From FEN-1219 sp036563665 (lineage in GTDB: Bacteria > Pseudomonadota > Gammaproteobacteria > Steroidobacterales > Rariloculaceae): a DNA stretch of 64,000 nucleotides. Where the stretch lies: assembly GCA_036563665.1 (NCBI GenBank), contig DATCLY010000014.1:1-64000 (forward strand), given 5' to 3'. This document shows, piece by piece, positions 17,913-27,041 of this stretch (the stretch's first letter is position 1; every line of letters starts with the position of its first letter). The notes below the pieces were generated by a model, which saw nothing but the letters and a program-made list of their open reading frames with translations, searched no databases and was not told the origin of the DNA. Made by a program: the position numbers and the translations under genes.

Positions 17913-18488
17913 GTGCCCCGGCGGCGAGAAGTCAGTGACGCTCAGATCGCGCGAGTCGCGCGGAAAGTGTTCCTCGAGCAGGGGGTTCACGTTCCGGTAG
18001 CGGTCATCGCCAAGGAGCTCGGCGTATCGCCCGCCACGGTGTTCGTGCGCATGGGCACGAAGGCTCGGCTGATCTCCGCGGCGCTGTGGCCGCCGGACCC
18101 GGCCGTGCTCGCCGAGATCGAGAACCGGAAGCTCGACGACGGCCCTATCGACGAGCAGCTCGTGAGAATCGTGCTCGGCATCGCCGAGTTCGCCGACGTG
18201 GAGATACCGGCGACCTTCACGTTGTACGCGGCCGGCCTCCGGCCGAAAGCCACTGACGACTTCTCCGACGCCACGCCGTGGCGGCTTCGCCGCGCGCTCG
18301 CGAGCTGGCTGCGGGATGCCGTGCGCGCGGGCAAGCTCGATTGCGACCCGCGCATGGCCACGGAAATGCTGATCGGCACGATCGAGGCGCGCGCGATGCA
18401 CGCATTTCTCGGTAAACGCACGTTCACCGAGCGCGAGACGCGAACCTTCGTGCGTTCCCTGGTCGCCTCCGTCATCGGCAAGAAATAG
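17913..18488 (+). CDS. TetR family transcriptional regulator
   Basis: A 191-residue TetR-type repressor. The N-terminal HTH reads IARVARKVFLEQG, VPVAVIAKELGVSPATVFVR and MGTKARLISAAL; the rest is a helical ligand-binding and dimer domain. The GTG at 17913 is chosen because AGAGAGG lies just upstream; an alternative GTG is at 17907. It lies upstream of TonB receptor 2 in the same direction and may control the receptor operon, though no matching operator was identified. Confidence 0.8.
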   Translation: MPRRREVSDAQIARVARKVFLEQGVHVPVAVIAKELGVSPATVFVRMGTKARLISAALWPPDPAVLAEIENRKLDDGPIDEQLVRIVLGIAEFADVEIPATFTLYAAGLRPKATDDFSDATPWRLRRALASWLRDAVRAGKLDCDPRMATEMLIGTIEARAMHAFLGKRTFTERETRTFVRSLVASVIGKK

Positions 18489-18709
18489 CGCCCGTCGTCC
18501 ACGCGGCGTCCCGTCACCCCCTCACCGTGCGTTTCGCCGGCGCCCCGGCCCGGGGCTGGCCTGCCGGGCCGCGGCGCCCTCGCCGCCTGGCAAGCGGGTG
18601 GTCACCGTTATTGTGTTCCCAGTGAATTATACTTGACCTCATCTTGAACATTGGCGCTACTTGTATTTAACTGGAAAGTCATTAATAGCAAACTGTGGGG
18701 GAAGTGAAC

Positions 18710-21028
18710 GTGAAGAACGGAAGGGCGATTCACGCGGTCGCCTCTGCGGCCATCGCATGCGCGGCGGCGGACGTCGCGGACGCGCAGCAGAGCCCCGACG
18801 GGTCGCTCGAGGAGATCGTCGTCACCGCGCAGTTCCGCGCGCAGAACCTTCAAGACACGCCGCTCGCCATCACCGCCGTGGGCGACGAGGCGCTGCGCGC
18901 ACGCAGCCAGCGCACGATCCTCGACGTGTCGGCACAGGCTCCGAGCGTGATCATGCAGCCGGCGCCGCAGGGCTACGGCAATTCCGCGCAGATCGCCATT
19001 CGAGGCATCGGGCAGGACGACTACAACCTCGCGCTCGAGCCCGGGGTGGGCCTGTACCTGGACGACGTCTACTACTCGACGTTGTTCGGGGCCGTGCTCG
19101 ACCTGCTCGATCTCGAGCGGGTCGAGATCCTTCGCGGTCCCCAGGGCACCCTGTTCGGTCGCAACTCGATCGGCGGCGCGGTCCGTCTCGTCTCGCGGCC
19201 TCCCACGGGCGACGGCGACAGCTACGTCGAGGCGACGTACGGCACGGACGAGCGCCTCGATCTGCGCGCCGCGGGCGAGCTCACGCTCGTGGAGGACAAG
19301 CTCTTCGCGCGCGTCTCGGGCTCCTCGAAGCATCAGGACGGCTACATGTACCGGCGCGACTACAAGTGCGTGAATCCGTCGTCGCCGTTGCCGTCGGCGA
19401 CGGCGGAAGCCGACTGCCTCCTCGGCACCGAGGGCGGCACGGACAGCACCGCCGGCAGAGTGGCGTTGCGCTGGCTGGCGAGCGACGCGGTTGAAGTGAA
19501 CGTGGTCGCCGACGTGTATCGCGCGGAGGACGAGCCGCAGGCGAACAAGCTGTTGCGCGCCGGCGTCGATCCCACCGTCAGCTGGGGCGGAGAGACCTAC
19601 GGACCGCAGTTCCTCACGGACGACAGATTCACGAATTACTCCACGTACTCCGCGCCGCAGCTCGGCCTCTCCTTCGAGCCCCGCAACTCGATCGACGCCT
19701 ACGGCATGGCCGTCACGATCGACTGGTCGATCAGCGACGACCTGTCGCTGAAGTCGATCACGGCCTATCGCGACACCCGGGGCGAGTTCAGCACCGACAA
19801 CGACGGCTCCCCGCTGATGGCCTCCGTGACGGCTCCATCGATGTGGCAAGAGCAGACGAGCCAGGAGCTGCGCTTCACCCATTCGCCTTCGGACCGGTTC
19901 GATTACACGGCGGGCCTGTACTACTTCGACGCCGACGGCGGGCTCGGCGGCCGCCTGATCGCCATCGGCGGCCTGCTCGACTTCGTGCACGACGACACCA
20001 TCCTCTCCTCGAACAGCTCCGCCTTCCTGCACACGACGACCCACCTCACCGACACGGTCAATCTCACGGTCGGCCTGCGTTACACGGAGGAAGAGAAGAC
20101 CTACACGTTCCACCGCATCAACCCGAACGGCGGGCCGGTGTTCCTGATCGAGTCGATCAACGGCGCGACGGTGCTGTACGACGAGGATCGGTTCGACTAC
20201 CGGGTCGCGATCGACCGGCGCTGGTCCGACGAGATCCTGACCTATGCCCAGTACTCCACGGGCTTCCGCGGAGGCGGCGTGAGCCCGAGGCCGTTCTACG
20301 ACAACCAGCTCGTGCCGCTCTACCAGGAGGAGCTCGACACCTTCGAGCTGGGCGTGAAGCTCGATCTCGCGGATCGTCGCGTCCGGCTCAACGTTGCGCT
20401 GTTCCGCAACGACTACCAGGACATTCAGGTCGAGACGTCGACGCCGTTCTTCAACCCCAACCTGCCGGTGCAGCCGGACCCGTCGCTGCCGTTCTATAAT
20501 CCCGTCGAGGGCACTTTCCCGTCGGGCGTCATGCTGAATGCCGGGAACGCGGAGTCGACCGGTCTCGAAGTCGAAACGCTGTTGCGTTTCGGCAATCTCT
20601 CGCTGGACGTGAGCGCGAGCTGGCAGGACTTCGAATACGAGTCCCTGAGCCCGGCCGCGTTGGGCTCGGGCTTCTCGCTCGACATGATCACGCCGTTCAC
20701 GCCCGAGCGGAAATACAGCCTGGGTGCCCAGTACGACTTCCCGCTCGCGAGCGGCGCGTCGATCATGCTGCGGCTCGATGCCAATCACCAGTCGGAGATC
20801 TACTCCGAGCCGGTCAACGCGGACTACAACCGCATCGACTCGCGCACCGTGTACAACACCCGCGTGGCCTTTCTTTCGGCCGACGACGCCTGGGAAACCT
20901 CCTTTGCGGTGATCAATCTAACGGACGAAGAGTACTTCCACTCGATCTTCGGACGGACGGCGACCGGGGCGTCCGGCATGCCGAATCGCGGCCGCGAATG
21001 GGCGCTGTCCGTGCGACGCCGGTTCTGA
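18710..21028 (+). CDS. TonB-dependent receptor 2 (outer membrane)
   Basis: A 772-residue receptor, intact. It has a signal peptide ending ADVADAQQ, the N-terminal motif LEEIVVTAQFRAQNLQDTPL, a plug with IAIRGIGQDD, VEILRGPQGTLFGRNSI and GGAVRLVSR, then a 22-stranded-type barrel ending in LSVRRRF. The GTG at 18710 is favoured since GGGGGAAG lies 6 bases upstream; other GTGs are at 18695 and 18704. An AT-rich stretch with TTGACC and TTGAAC (18630-18675) precedes it and probably holds the promoter. The next gene starts 2 bases after its stop, implying a shared function. Substrate unknown. Confidence 0.92.
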   Translation: MKNGRAIHAVASAAIACAAADVADAQQSPDGSLEEIVVTAQFRAQNLQDTPLAITAVGDEALRARSQRTILDVSAQAPSVIMQPAPQGYGNSAQIAIRGIGQDDYNLALEPGVGLYLDDVYYSTLFGAVLDLLDLERVEILRGPQGTLFGRNSIGGAVRLVSRPPTGDGDSYVEATYGTDERLDLRAAGELTLVEDKLFARVSGSSKHQDGYMYRRDYKCVNPSSPLPSATAEADCLLGTEGGTDSTAGRVALRWLASDAVEVNVVADVYRAEDEPQANKLLRAGVDPTVSWGGETYGPQFLTDDRFTNYSTYSAPQLGLSFEPRNSIDAYGMAVTIDWSISDDLSLKSITAYRDTRGEFSTDNDGSPLMASVTAPSMWQEQTSQELRFTHSPSDRFDYTAGLYYFDADGGLGGRLIAIGGLLDFVHDDTILSSNSSAFLHTTTHLTDTVNLTVGLRYTEEEKTYTFHRINPNGGPVFLIESINGATVLYDEDRFDYRVAIDRRWSDEILTYAQYSTGFRGGGVSPRPFYDNQLVPLYQEELDTFELGVKLDLADRRVRLNVALFRNDYQDIQVETSTPFFNPNLPVQPDPSLPFYNPVEGTFPSGVMLNAGNAESTGLEVETLLRFGNLSLDVSASWQDFEYESLSPAALGSGFSLDMITPFTPERKYSLGAQYDFPLASGASIMLRLDANHQSEIYSEPVNADYNRIDSRTVYNTRVAFLSADDAWETSFAVINLTDEEYFHSIFGRTATGASGMPNRGREWALSVRRRF

Positions 21029-21030
21029 CC

Positions 21031-22395
21031 ATGCTGCGCGCGAGAGGACACACGGTGCGAAGGCTACGGACATGGGGGACCGTCGCGGCGTTGCTGGCCG
21101 CGGTAGCACAGGCTTCCGCTCAGCAGAGCGTCGGACGCGGTGCGCCGGACCCGTTCGAGCCCGACTGGATCGTCGGCTCCGAGGGCAAAGGGATGTACAC
21201 CGGCGCCGGCATCCCGCCCGATAACATGCCGATCTATGCGGCGAAGGACGGCGACGTCCCCCCCGGCGTCACGCCGCTCGAGCGCGACATCTTCACCACG
21301 AAGGACTTCTACCAGGACCGTGACCTCTGGTTCGACCCGCGCTACTACCGGTGCAACTCGGCCGTGGGTCTCGAGCAGATCTGGGGGGCGTACGAGGTGC
21401 CGCTGATCGGCGACGACCCGCCGCGCACCGCGGCATGGGGGTTCTGCGACCGCGACTACCCGCGCGACCAGATCGTGAGCCCCTACCCGTTCAAGACGGC
21501 GAGCGAGCACTACGCGGCGCTCCTCGCCGAAGCGCGCGCCAAGGGCGGGCCGACGAAGCCGACGTACGAGTCGATCGCCGAATGGAACGGCCAATACCTT
21601 CGCGACCGCGCGAAGACCGCAACGTGGTACCACGGCGCCATCCTGCAGATCCCGACCTACCTTTCGCTGCTCACGCCCGAGTACCAGAAGCGGTTCGTGC
21701 AGCAGATGTATCACTACTCGGGCAACAACGCGCCGCAGTGGCCGGGCTCGTACTGCTGGCCGGAGGGGTTCATGCGGCGCTTCGCGCAGTACGGCGGGGC
21801 GCGCATGAATCTGATCGTCACGCCCGAGTTCGTGCTCGACATGCGCAACGCCGCGAAGACGCTGATCACGCAGGTCCACATCGGCCGGGAGTTCGTGGAG
21901 ACACGAGGCGGCGTGCCGCGGCTCGGACCGGGCGTCCCGCAGTGGTTCGGGGAGACGATCGGCTTCTGGGACGGCGACGCGCTGATCACCCACACCTCGA
22001 ACATCCAAGGCTGGATCAACCATGGCGGCGCGGAGTTCAGCAACAAGCTGCAGTCGATCGAGATCTACACGCCGATCCGCGACGGCGACGGCAAGCTCGT
22101 CGGCATCAAGCACGAGACGGTGCTGTACGACGAAGACGCCTTCGTGGAGCCGGTCCGCATCGTGCAGAGATATCAGCGCCTCGGTGGCCTGAACGACAAC
22201 GAGCCGTTCGTCTACATGGAGTGCGTCCCGCACATGTTCCCCATCAAAGGCATCGCGACGCCGGTGTCGCCGGGCGCCGTGTTCGAGTACGAGTACCCGG
22301 ACATCTATGGGCGGCCGTGGGCGCAGATCTGGGAGCGTTATCACGAGCAGGGAATGCAGCGCCCCGAGGAGGAGGACATCTTCAGCTTCGAGTGA
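21031..22395 (+). CDS. secreted protein coupled to TonB receptor 2
   Basis: A 454-residue protein with a signal peptide (TVAALLAAVAQASAQQ), starting 2 bases after the TonB receptor stop. It has no recognised catalytic domain. The C-terminal half carries GETIGFWDGDALITHTSNI and HETVLYDEDAFVEPVRI, which parallel GYTVGRWEGDTLVLDSIGF and the VEDPVVLVEPW segment of the gene at 23572-25323, so the two are distant relatives. It is rich in Tyr/Trp and has several Cys (RYYRCNS, GFCDRDY). The tight coupling suggests a periplasmic or surface partner handling the receptor's ligand; this is inference. Confidence 0.65.
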   Translation: MLRARGHTVRRLRTWGTVAALLAAVAQASAQQSVGRGAPDPFEPDWIVGSEGKGMYTGAGIPPDNMPIYAAKDGDVPPGVTPLERDIFTTKDFYQDRDLWFDPRYYRCNSAVGLEQIWGAYEVPLIGDDPPRTAAWGFCDRDYPRDQIVSPYPFKTASEHYAALLAEARAKGGPTKPTYESIAEWNGQYLRDRAKTATWYHGAILQIPTYLSLLTPEYQKRFVQQMYHYSGNNAPQWPGSYCWPEGFMRRFAQYGGARMNLIVTPEFVLDMRNAAKTLITQVHIGREFVETRGGVPRLGPGVPQWFGETIGFWDGDALITHTSNIQGWINHGGAEFSNKLQSIEIYTPIRDGDGKLVGIKHETVLYDEDAFVEPVRIVQRYQRLGGLNDNEPFVYMECVPHMFPIKGIATPVSPGAVFEYEYPDIYGRPWAQIWERYHEQGMQRPEEEDIFSFE

Positions 22396-22426
22396 GCGCC
22401 GACGAGCCCGAGCGGCTCGAGACGCC

Positions 22427-22448
22427 GGCCCGCCCCGTCCGGCGGGCC
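22427..22448. terminator. perfect GC hairpin after TonB receptor 2 operon
   Basis: GGCCCGCC (22427-22434), loop CCGTCC, GGCGGGCC (22441-22448), 32 bases after the preceding stop codon. There is no T-run, so it may stabilise the mRNA end or act as a weak terminator. Confidence 0.35.
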
Positions 22449-22560
22449 GCCGGGCCTACCCGCCCGGCACGGACGCGGGTATTCTCCGTCGCTATCGCAC
22501 GGAGGAAGGCGGCGGGAAGGTGCCAACGCCCACGTTGACCACCCGCGGGCGGGAGCGGCC

Positions 22561-23019
22561 ATGACCGCGACCGTCGCGCTCGCCTTCCTGCATCACGCCG
22601 CCGCGTTCCTGATCGCCGCAGTGTTGACGGTCGAGATGGTGCTCATGCGCCACGAGCTCAACGTGGGCACGGCGCGCACGATTCTGCGCATGGATGCGAT
22701 CTACGGCGCCGCCGCCGCCGTGTTGCTCGTCGTCGGTTTCCTGCGCGTGTTCTACACGGAGAAGGTGCCAGCCTATTACTTCCAGAACGGCGCCTTCATC
22801 GGCAAGATCGCGTTGTTCGTCGTGGTGGGGCTGCTGTCGATCTATCCGACCGTGCAGTTCCTGAAGTGGCGCAAAGCCGTGAGGCAGAACCAGGCGCCGA
22901 CGCTCGATCCCGCCGTGCGGGCCAAGATTCGCATGATCCTGCACCTCGAGCTGGCGCTGTTGCTCGTGATCATCCTGCTCGCGGTGATGATGGCGCGGGG
23001 CGTCGGCGTCATCGCCTGA
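22561..23019 (+). CDS. DUF2214 family membrane protein
   Basis: A 152-residue integral membrane protein with four helices (~residues 5-27, 48-66, 80-98, 128-150). The conserved features FLHHAAAF, RMDAIYGAAAAVLL and RVFYTEKVPAYYFQNGAFIG match the DUF2214 family. His residues in the first helix and the YF-N loop suggest a metal or quinone site, but the function is unknown. It stands between the TonB receptor 2 operon and a truncated gene on the other strand. Confidence 0.85.
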   Translation: MTATVALAFLHHAAAFLIAAVLTVEMVLMRHELNVGTARTILRMDAIYGAAAAVLLVVGFLRVFYTEKVPAYYFQNGAFIGKIALFVVVGLLSIYPTVQFLKWRKAVRQNQAPTLDPAVRAKIRMILHLELALLLVIILLAVMMARGVGVIA

Positions 23020-23115
23020 GGAGCGCGGCTGCCGGACGGCGACGCGCAGCGTGCGCCTCGCCCGCGGCGCACGAGGCGAGGCCTACGGGGTCCCGGCGGT
23101 CAGCGTATCGACGAG

Positions 23116-23571
23116 CTACCGCACCGCATCCCCCATCGGCGCGCGGCCGTCGACATACGGCTGCCATGCCCGCTCGAGCGCAGGGCGATAGGCGGGCCAC
23201 GCGCGCTCGAACAGTCCTTGGCTGTAGGCGTATGGAACGTAGTCGCTGCCGGTCTCGGCGAGCCGTGCCCGCACCGCGCCGCCCGTGGTGTAGAACAGCA
23301 GCGCGTGGTCGAGCTCGGGCGGCAGCGGGGCACCGTCGGCTCTCGCCGCCGCCTGCAGCTCGGTCCACAGCCGCCCCTCCGCACGTTGGCCGAACAGCGT
23401 GTGCGAGGCCTCGTGGAACAGCACCTCGAGCCCGGAGTAGCCCGCGTTCGAGGCGCGGGCGCTCGAGACGATCACGTAATCCGGGTCGACCAGCGTGTGG
23501 GCGCCCGCGGTAGCCCGCTTCGCTCGCCGCCGCTGTTCCGCGAGCGGCCGACCGAAGACCGGGCCGTCCGC
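23116..23571 (-). pseudogene. truncated HEASH-motif (zinc peptidase-like) protein
   Basis: About 150 codons of coherent coding sequence on the minus strand: GPVFGRPLAEQ, AGAHTLVDPDYVIVSSARAS, LEVLFHEASHTLFGQ, LDHALLFYTTGG, ending ERAWQPYVDGRAPMGDAVR. This matches the C-terminal half of a family of secreted hypothetical proteins with an HExxH-like HEASH zinc motif. It begins abruptly right after the stop codon of the upstream 583-residue gene, in the same frame and with no signal peptide or start codon, so the N-terminal half seems deleted. A short product from GTG 23475 is possible but unlikely to be functional. Confidence 0.6.
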
Positions 23572-25323
23572 CTAGTGGCGAATCTGCGTGGTCACCTCCT
23601 CGAGCTCGACGTCCGTGCAGGACCCGCGCTCGGGGATGATCGTGGGCTCGTCGGCGAGCCGCAGGATGCGCGGATGCATGACCCACGGCTCCACCAGCAC
23701 GACCGGATCCTCGACGGTGACTTCGTAGAGCAGCTCGTTCCCCGTGCGGGTGAACTTCTCGATGACCCGCATCTGATCGGAATGGAACAAGCCGCCCCGC
23801 CCGAGCCAGGTCTCGTCGCTGAACCCGATGGAGTCGAGCACCAGCGTGTCGCCTTCCCAGCGGCCCACCGTGTAGCCCATGTACGTGAACTGGAATTCCC
23901 GCTCGGGATCGTGCGGACGGCCGTCGAGCCGGATCATGCGGAACTCGGGATACCCGCCGCCGCCGTCGATGCCGCCCCGGTAGATCATCGTGATGTCGTC
24001 CTCGGTGTGGAATATCCGCGCCGGCGGCCCGTGCCGGGGGATGCCGAGCGGCAGACAAGTCATCACCGGGTCGTATTTGTTCGTCCACATGTCGAGCTCT
24101 TGGACCTTGTCCCAGTGCTCGGGCTTGTAGAGCGGGCGGTTCGGTTCGAGCCGCGACGGCGCCATGAAGACGAAGTCGGCACTCTGATTGGTCCACTCCA
24201 TGCAGTTGCTCTGGAAGGGAGAGCAGCGCCGGAACATCCCGCCGGGGACGCGCATCGGACCGCCCGCCGCCAGCCGCCACGATCCGGTGAGGTCGGGCTT
24301 GCCGTTGGGCAGCCTGGGCGTCTCCGCCGACGTCCCGCGCTCGGGCGCGTCGCGCCTCACCTGCGCCTGGACCGGCGTCGCGGCGGCCGACGCCGCCGTG
24401 CGTGCGGCCCGCACGCTCTCGGGGACGGGCACGACGACGTACACCTGCCCGATTTCCGTCTGCGTCGTTTTCAGATCGCGAACGACCTCGCCGTTGCGGC
24501 GCTCGACGATGGTGCCGGCGTACAGAGCTTCGATTCGGTGCAACGGGTTGTTCCAGTCCTGGAAGTTGCCGTAGAGGAACTCCGTGGTGTTTCTTCCGTG
24601 GCGGACCACGACGCGCTCGGGAAGGAAGCTCTCGTCCAGCGTGGCCGTGGCGGTGGCGCCCGGCACTCCGGGAATCGGGAACGTGAGGACGGCCTTATCG
24701 CCCTGCCACGACAGCGTGGTCATCGGGCGCACGCCCGCGGCGGCCTGCCGGTCGAGCAACACGGCGGGGTTCTGGGCGAACGATTCCGAGAACGGCACGC
24801 CGGCGGCGGCCGCGATGGCGGCCTTCGGGGCGCCGTGCGGGCTCGCCCAGAGGCGGATCAGCCGCTCCTCGAGCGCGGCGGGACGCGGCGTGGCCTTGCC
24901 CCGGCCCGGGATGATCTCCGCGCCTGGAATGTCCTCGTCCCAGGCGTACTCGCCGCTCACCGTCTCGATGTTCGTGTAGCGCTCGCCGTTCGGCCGCGTG
25001 CATTCGATCTGCGTGCGGTAGCCGGGGATCTGGTAGTTGGCGCTGATGCGATACAGCGTGAGCTCGCACGGCTCGCCGTCCACCTGGATCGTGCCCTCGG
25101 CGCGGTACTCGAGCGTGGCCACGAGCTCGGGCTCGGCCTGGCCCCGCAGCATTCCCATGTGCCAGGCCCAGTTGAAGAGCACGGCCTTGAGGTCCTTCGC
25201 GCCCGGCTCCGGCGTGTAGGGCGGCGGCGCCCCGAAGCCTTGAGCGCCGGCCGGCGGCGCGCCGCTCGCACCGATGACTCCGGCAGCGAGCACGCACACG
25301 GCGACGGAACGTCGAACGGGCAT
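23572..25323 (-). CDS. secreted protein of unknown function (DUF6152 partner)
   Basis: A 583-residue exported protein (signal peptide ends PPAGAQG). The first half is a beta-rich region; a Pro/Thr linker (~residues 315-345) leads to the segment PRLPNGKPDLTGSWRLAAGG, then GYTVGRWEGDTLVLDSIGF, a signature seen in large paralogous families of secreted hypotheticals in Acidobacteria and some Proteobacteria. GGGAGG lies 5 bases before the ATG at 25323. The DUF6152 gene starts the operon 27 bases upstream. It shares motifs with the TonB-receptor partner at 21031-22395. Role unknown, possibly binding of an aromatic or lipid ligand. Confidence 0.7.
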   Translation of the reverse strand: MPVRRSVAVCVLAAGVIGASGAPPAGAQGFGAPPPYTPEPGAKDLKAVLFNWAWHMGMLRGQAEPELVATLEYRAEGTIQVDGEPCELTLYRISANYQIPGYRTQIECTRPNGERYTNIETVSGEYAWDEDIPGAEIIPGRGKATPRPAALEERLIRLWASPHGAPKAAIAAAAGVPFSESFAQNPAVLLDRQAAAGVRPMTTLSWQGDKAVLTFPIPGVPGATATATLDESFLPERVVVRHGRNTTEFLYGNFQDWNNPLHRIEALYAGTIVERRNGEVVRDLKTTQTEIGQVYVVVPVPESVRAARTAASAAATPVQAQVRRDAPERGTSAETPRLPNGKPDLTGSWRLAAGGPMRVPGGMFRRCSPFQSNCMEWTNQSADFVFMAPSRLEPNRPLYKPEHWDKVQELDMWTNKYDPVMTCLPLGIPRHGPPARIFHTEDDITMIYRGGIDGGGGYPEFRMIRLDGRPHDPEREFQFTYMGYTVGRWEGDTLVLDSIGFSDETWLGRGGLFHSDQMRVIEKFTRTGNELLYEVTVEDPVVLVEPWVMHPRILRLADEPTIIPERGSCTDVELEEVTTQIRH

Positions 25324-25350
25324 CACGACCTCCCGCGGCGGGCCGCGTCG

Positions 25351-25731
25351 TCAGTCGATGGTGAGGTTGAAGGTGCGGTCGCCGAGCTCCACGCGCCGGA
25401 CGAACCCGGCGGGGTTGCCGTTGCGGGCCGGCAGCGCCGTGATCTTGAGCATGGCGCCGGGCTTGATCGACTCGCTGCTGACGCCCGCCCGCGTCAGCAC
25501 CTGCAGCGACGCCGTGGTCAGCACCCATTCCGTCGTGGTGCCGTCATCGTTCGGCACCGCGAGGATGAGGTTCGAGTGCGGATTTCTGAGGTTGAGCTTG
25601 GTGAGCTGTCCCTCGAGAACGATCTCCTGGTTCAAGTCGTAGACGCTCGCCACCGCGTGATGCGCCTGCGCACCGCCACAGGCCGTCAGGATCCCTCCGA
25701 GCGCGGCGAGCCGACCAGCCCATCCTTTCAT
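25351..25731 (-). CDS. DUF6152 family exported protein
   Basis: A 126-residue protein with a signal (LAALGGILTACGGAQAHHA) and the hallmark HH just after it: AHHAVASVYDLNQEIVLEG, then LTKLNLRNPHSNLILAV and an OB-like end RVELGDRTFNLTID. LTAC could serve as a lipobox, but cleavage before AHH is the usual family pattern. DUF6152 genes usually sit upstream of larger secreted hypothetical genes, as here. Function unknown; the exposed HH pair might bind metal. Confidence 0.8.
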   Translation of the reverse strand: MKGWAGRLAALGGILTACGGAQAHHAVASVYDLNQEIVLEGQLTKLNLRNPHSNLILAVPNDDGTTTEWVLTTASLQVLTRAGVSSESIKPGAMLKITALPARNGNPAGFVRRVELGDRTFNLTID

Positions 25732-25760
25732 GGCTTCCCCCCAAGGAAGAGATGCTATCG

Positions 25761-25789
25761 ATCCTAACAAGACACCAAATGGGCGACAA
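25761..25789 (-). promoter_or_regulatory. candidate promoter of DUF6152 operon
   Basis: On the minus strand TTGTCG (25789-25784) and TAGGAT (25766-25761) are separated by exactly 17 bases, each matching 4 of 6 consensus bases. The expected transcript start would lie about 20-25 bases before the ATG at 25731, leaving room for the GGGGGGAAG ribosome site. Confidence 0.4.
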
Positions 25790-25911
25790 CCGGCGCGCCA
25801 CCCGTGTCTTCCGCCGTCCGCCGTTCCGCCCGGCGGCCCGCACGGCGCGATCCGACCGCCGTTGTCGCGAGCGCAACTGGGCGGCGACGAGAAATGCCTA
25901 ACCCGCGTCGG

Positions 25912-26406
25912 CTACGACGTCTCTCCTCGCACCGCCGCCTCGATCGCGGCGATGTCGATCTTGCGCATGGACATCATCGCCTCGAAAGCGCGTTTGGCCG
26001 CGGCGCGATCGGGATTGGCCACCGCCTCGAGCAGGACGCGCGGAGTGATCTGCCAGGAGAAGCCCCATTTGTCCTTGCACCACCCGCACGCGCTCTCCTC
26101 GCCGCCGTTCTTCGTGATGGCGTCCCAATACCGGTCGGTCTCCGCCTGGTCTTCGGTGACGACCATGAAGCTGACGGCTTCGTTGGCTTTGAAGTGGGGG
26201 CCGCCGTTCAGCCCGACGAACGGTCGACCGAGCAACGTGAACTCCACGGTCAACTCCTCGCCCGCTTCACCGCTGGGATGGTCCGACGGCGCCGCCCGGC
26301 GCGCACCGACGCTGGTGTTCGGGAAAACGGATGCATAGAACTCGGCCGCCTTGCGTGCTTCGCCTTTGTCGAACCAGAGGCAGGTGATCAGTTTGCCGTT
26401 TGCCAT
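25912..26406 (-). CDS. PhnB-like VOC family protein
   Basis: A 164-residue member of the PhnB/3-demethylubiquinone-methyltransferase-like VOC group (the name is historical; no methyltransferase fold is present). Seen motifs: LITCLWFDKGEARKAAEFYA, FVGLNGGPHFKANEAVSFMV, ESACGWCKDKWGFSWQITPR and an end helix MMSMRKIDIAAIEAA. All are characteristic. GGAGAAGAG precedes the ATG at 26406. Enzymatic activity is not established for this group. Confidence 0.88.
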   Translation of the reverse strand: MANGKLITCLWFDKGEARKAAEFYASVFPNTSVGARRAAPSDHPSGEAGEELTVEFTLLGRPFVGLNGGPHFKANEAVSFMVVTEDQAETDRYWDAITKNGGEESACGWCKDKWGFSWQITPRVLLEAVANPDRAAAKRAFEAMMSMRKIDIAAIEAAVRGETS

Positions 26407-26665
26407 CGTCTCTTCTCCGTCGGAAACAGGAAGGTCGCGTGCCCGGGGGTCGAGGAACGCCTCTGCGAGTGCAAGATTCGCGCCCCTGCCGTGACCCCTC
26501 TCTCCGGTGGTCGTGCGAGGCCGCCGGATTTCGACATCACCCACGTGATCGAAGCCTATGCGGGCGATGCCGGCGCCGCCCGCGTCGAAGGCCCGACCGA
26601 AAGCGAGCTGTTATCCTATCCCGACCACTTCGACACATCGTGGCCAGGCCGAGAGAGAGCGACCG

Positions 26666-27010
26666 ATGACGGACTGCCTGTTCTGCAGAATCATCGAAGG
26701 GAAGATCCCCTCGAACAAGGTCTACGAAGACGCCCTCTGCTACGCGTTCGAGGACATCAACCCCCAGGCGCCGACGCACGTGCAGATCATCCCGCGCAAG
26801 CACGTCGCCACGCTGAACGACCTCGTCGCCGAGGACGAGCCCATGGTCGGACACCTGCTCACCGTGGCTGCGGCGATCGCCCGAGAGCGTGGCATCGCAG
26901 AGTCCGGCTACCGCACGGTCTTCAACTGCAATCGAGCCGCAGGGCAGTCGGTGTTTCACCTGCACCTGCACCTGCTCGGCGGCCGCAGCTTCGGCTGGCC
27001 GCCCGGCTGA
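26666..27010 (+). CDS. hinT: HIT family nucleotide hydrolase (HinT-type)
   Basis: A 114-residue histidine-triad protein. It starts with CLFCRIIEGKIPSNKVYED, includes APTHVQIIPRKHVATLNDL, and has the triad FHLHLHLLGGR close to the C-terminus, the size and order of HinT purine nucleoside phosphoramidase. The catalytic His is the middle one of HxHxH. HinT hydrolyses aminoacyl- and amine-AMP conjugates in the cytoplasm. The ATG at 26666 follows GAGAGAGAGCGACC. Confidence 0.93.
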   Translation: MTDCLFCRIIEGKIPSNKVYEDALCYAFEDINPQAPTHVQIIPRKHVATLNDLVAEDEPMVGHLLTVAAAIARERGIAESGYRTVFNCNRAAGQSVFHLHLHLLGGRSFGWPPG

Positions 27011-27041
27011 GGCGACTACCCTCCTCTTTACCCGCTGCCGC

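Noticed and set aside
18630..18675. Exact promoter assignment for TonB receptor 2
   Set aside because: TTGACC and TTGAAC are present in an AT-rich patch, but no -10 lies at a proper distance from either, so only the region is noted.
23218..25767. Plus-strand frame of ~850 codons antisense to the DUF6152 operon
   Set aside because: No recognisable motif; the minus-strand genes have signal peptides, ribosome sites and family motifs.
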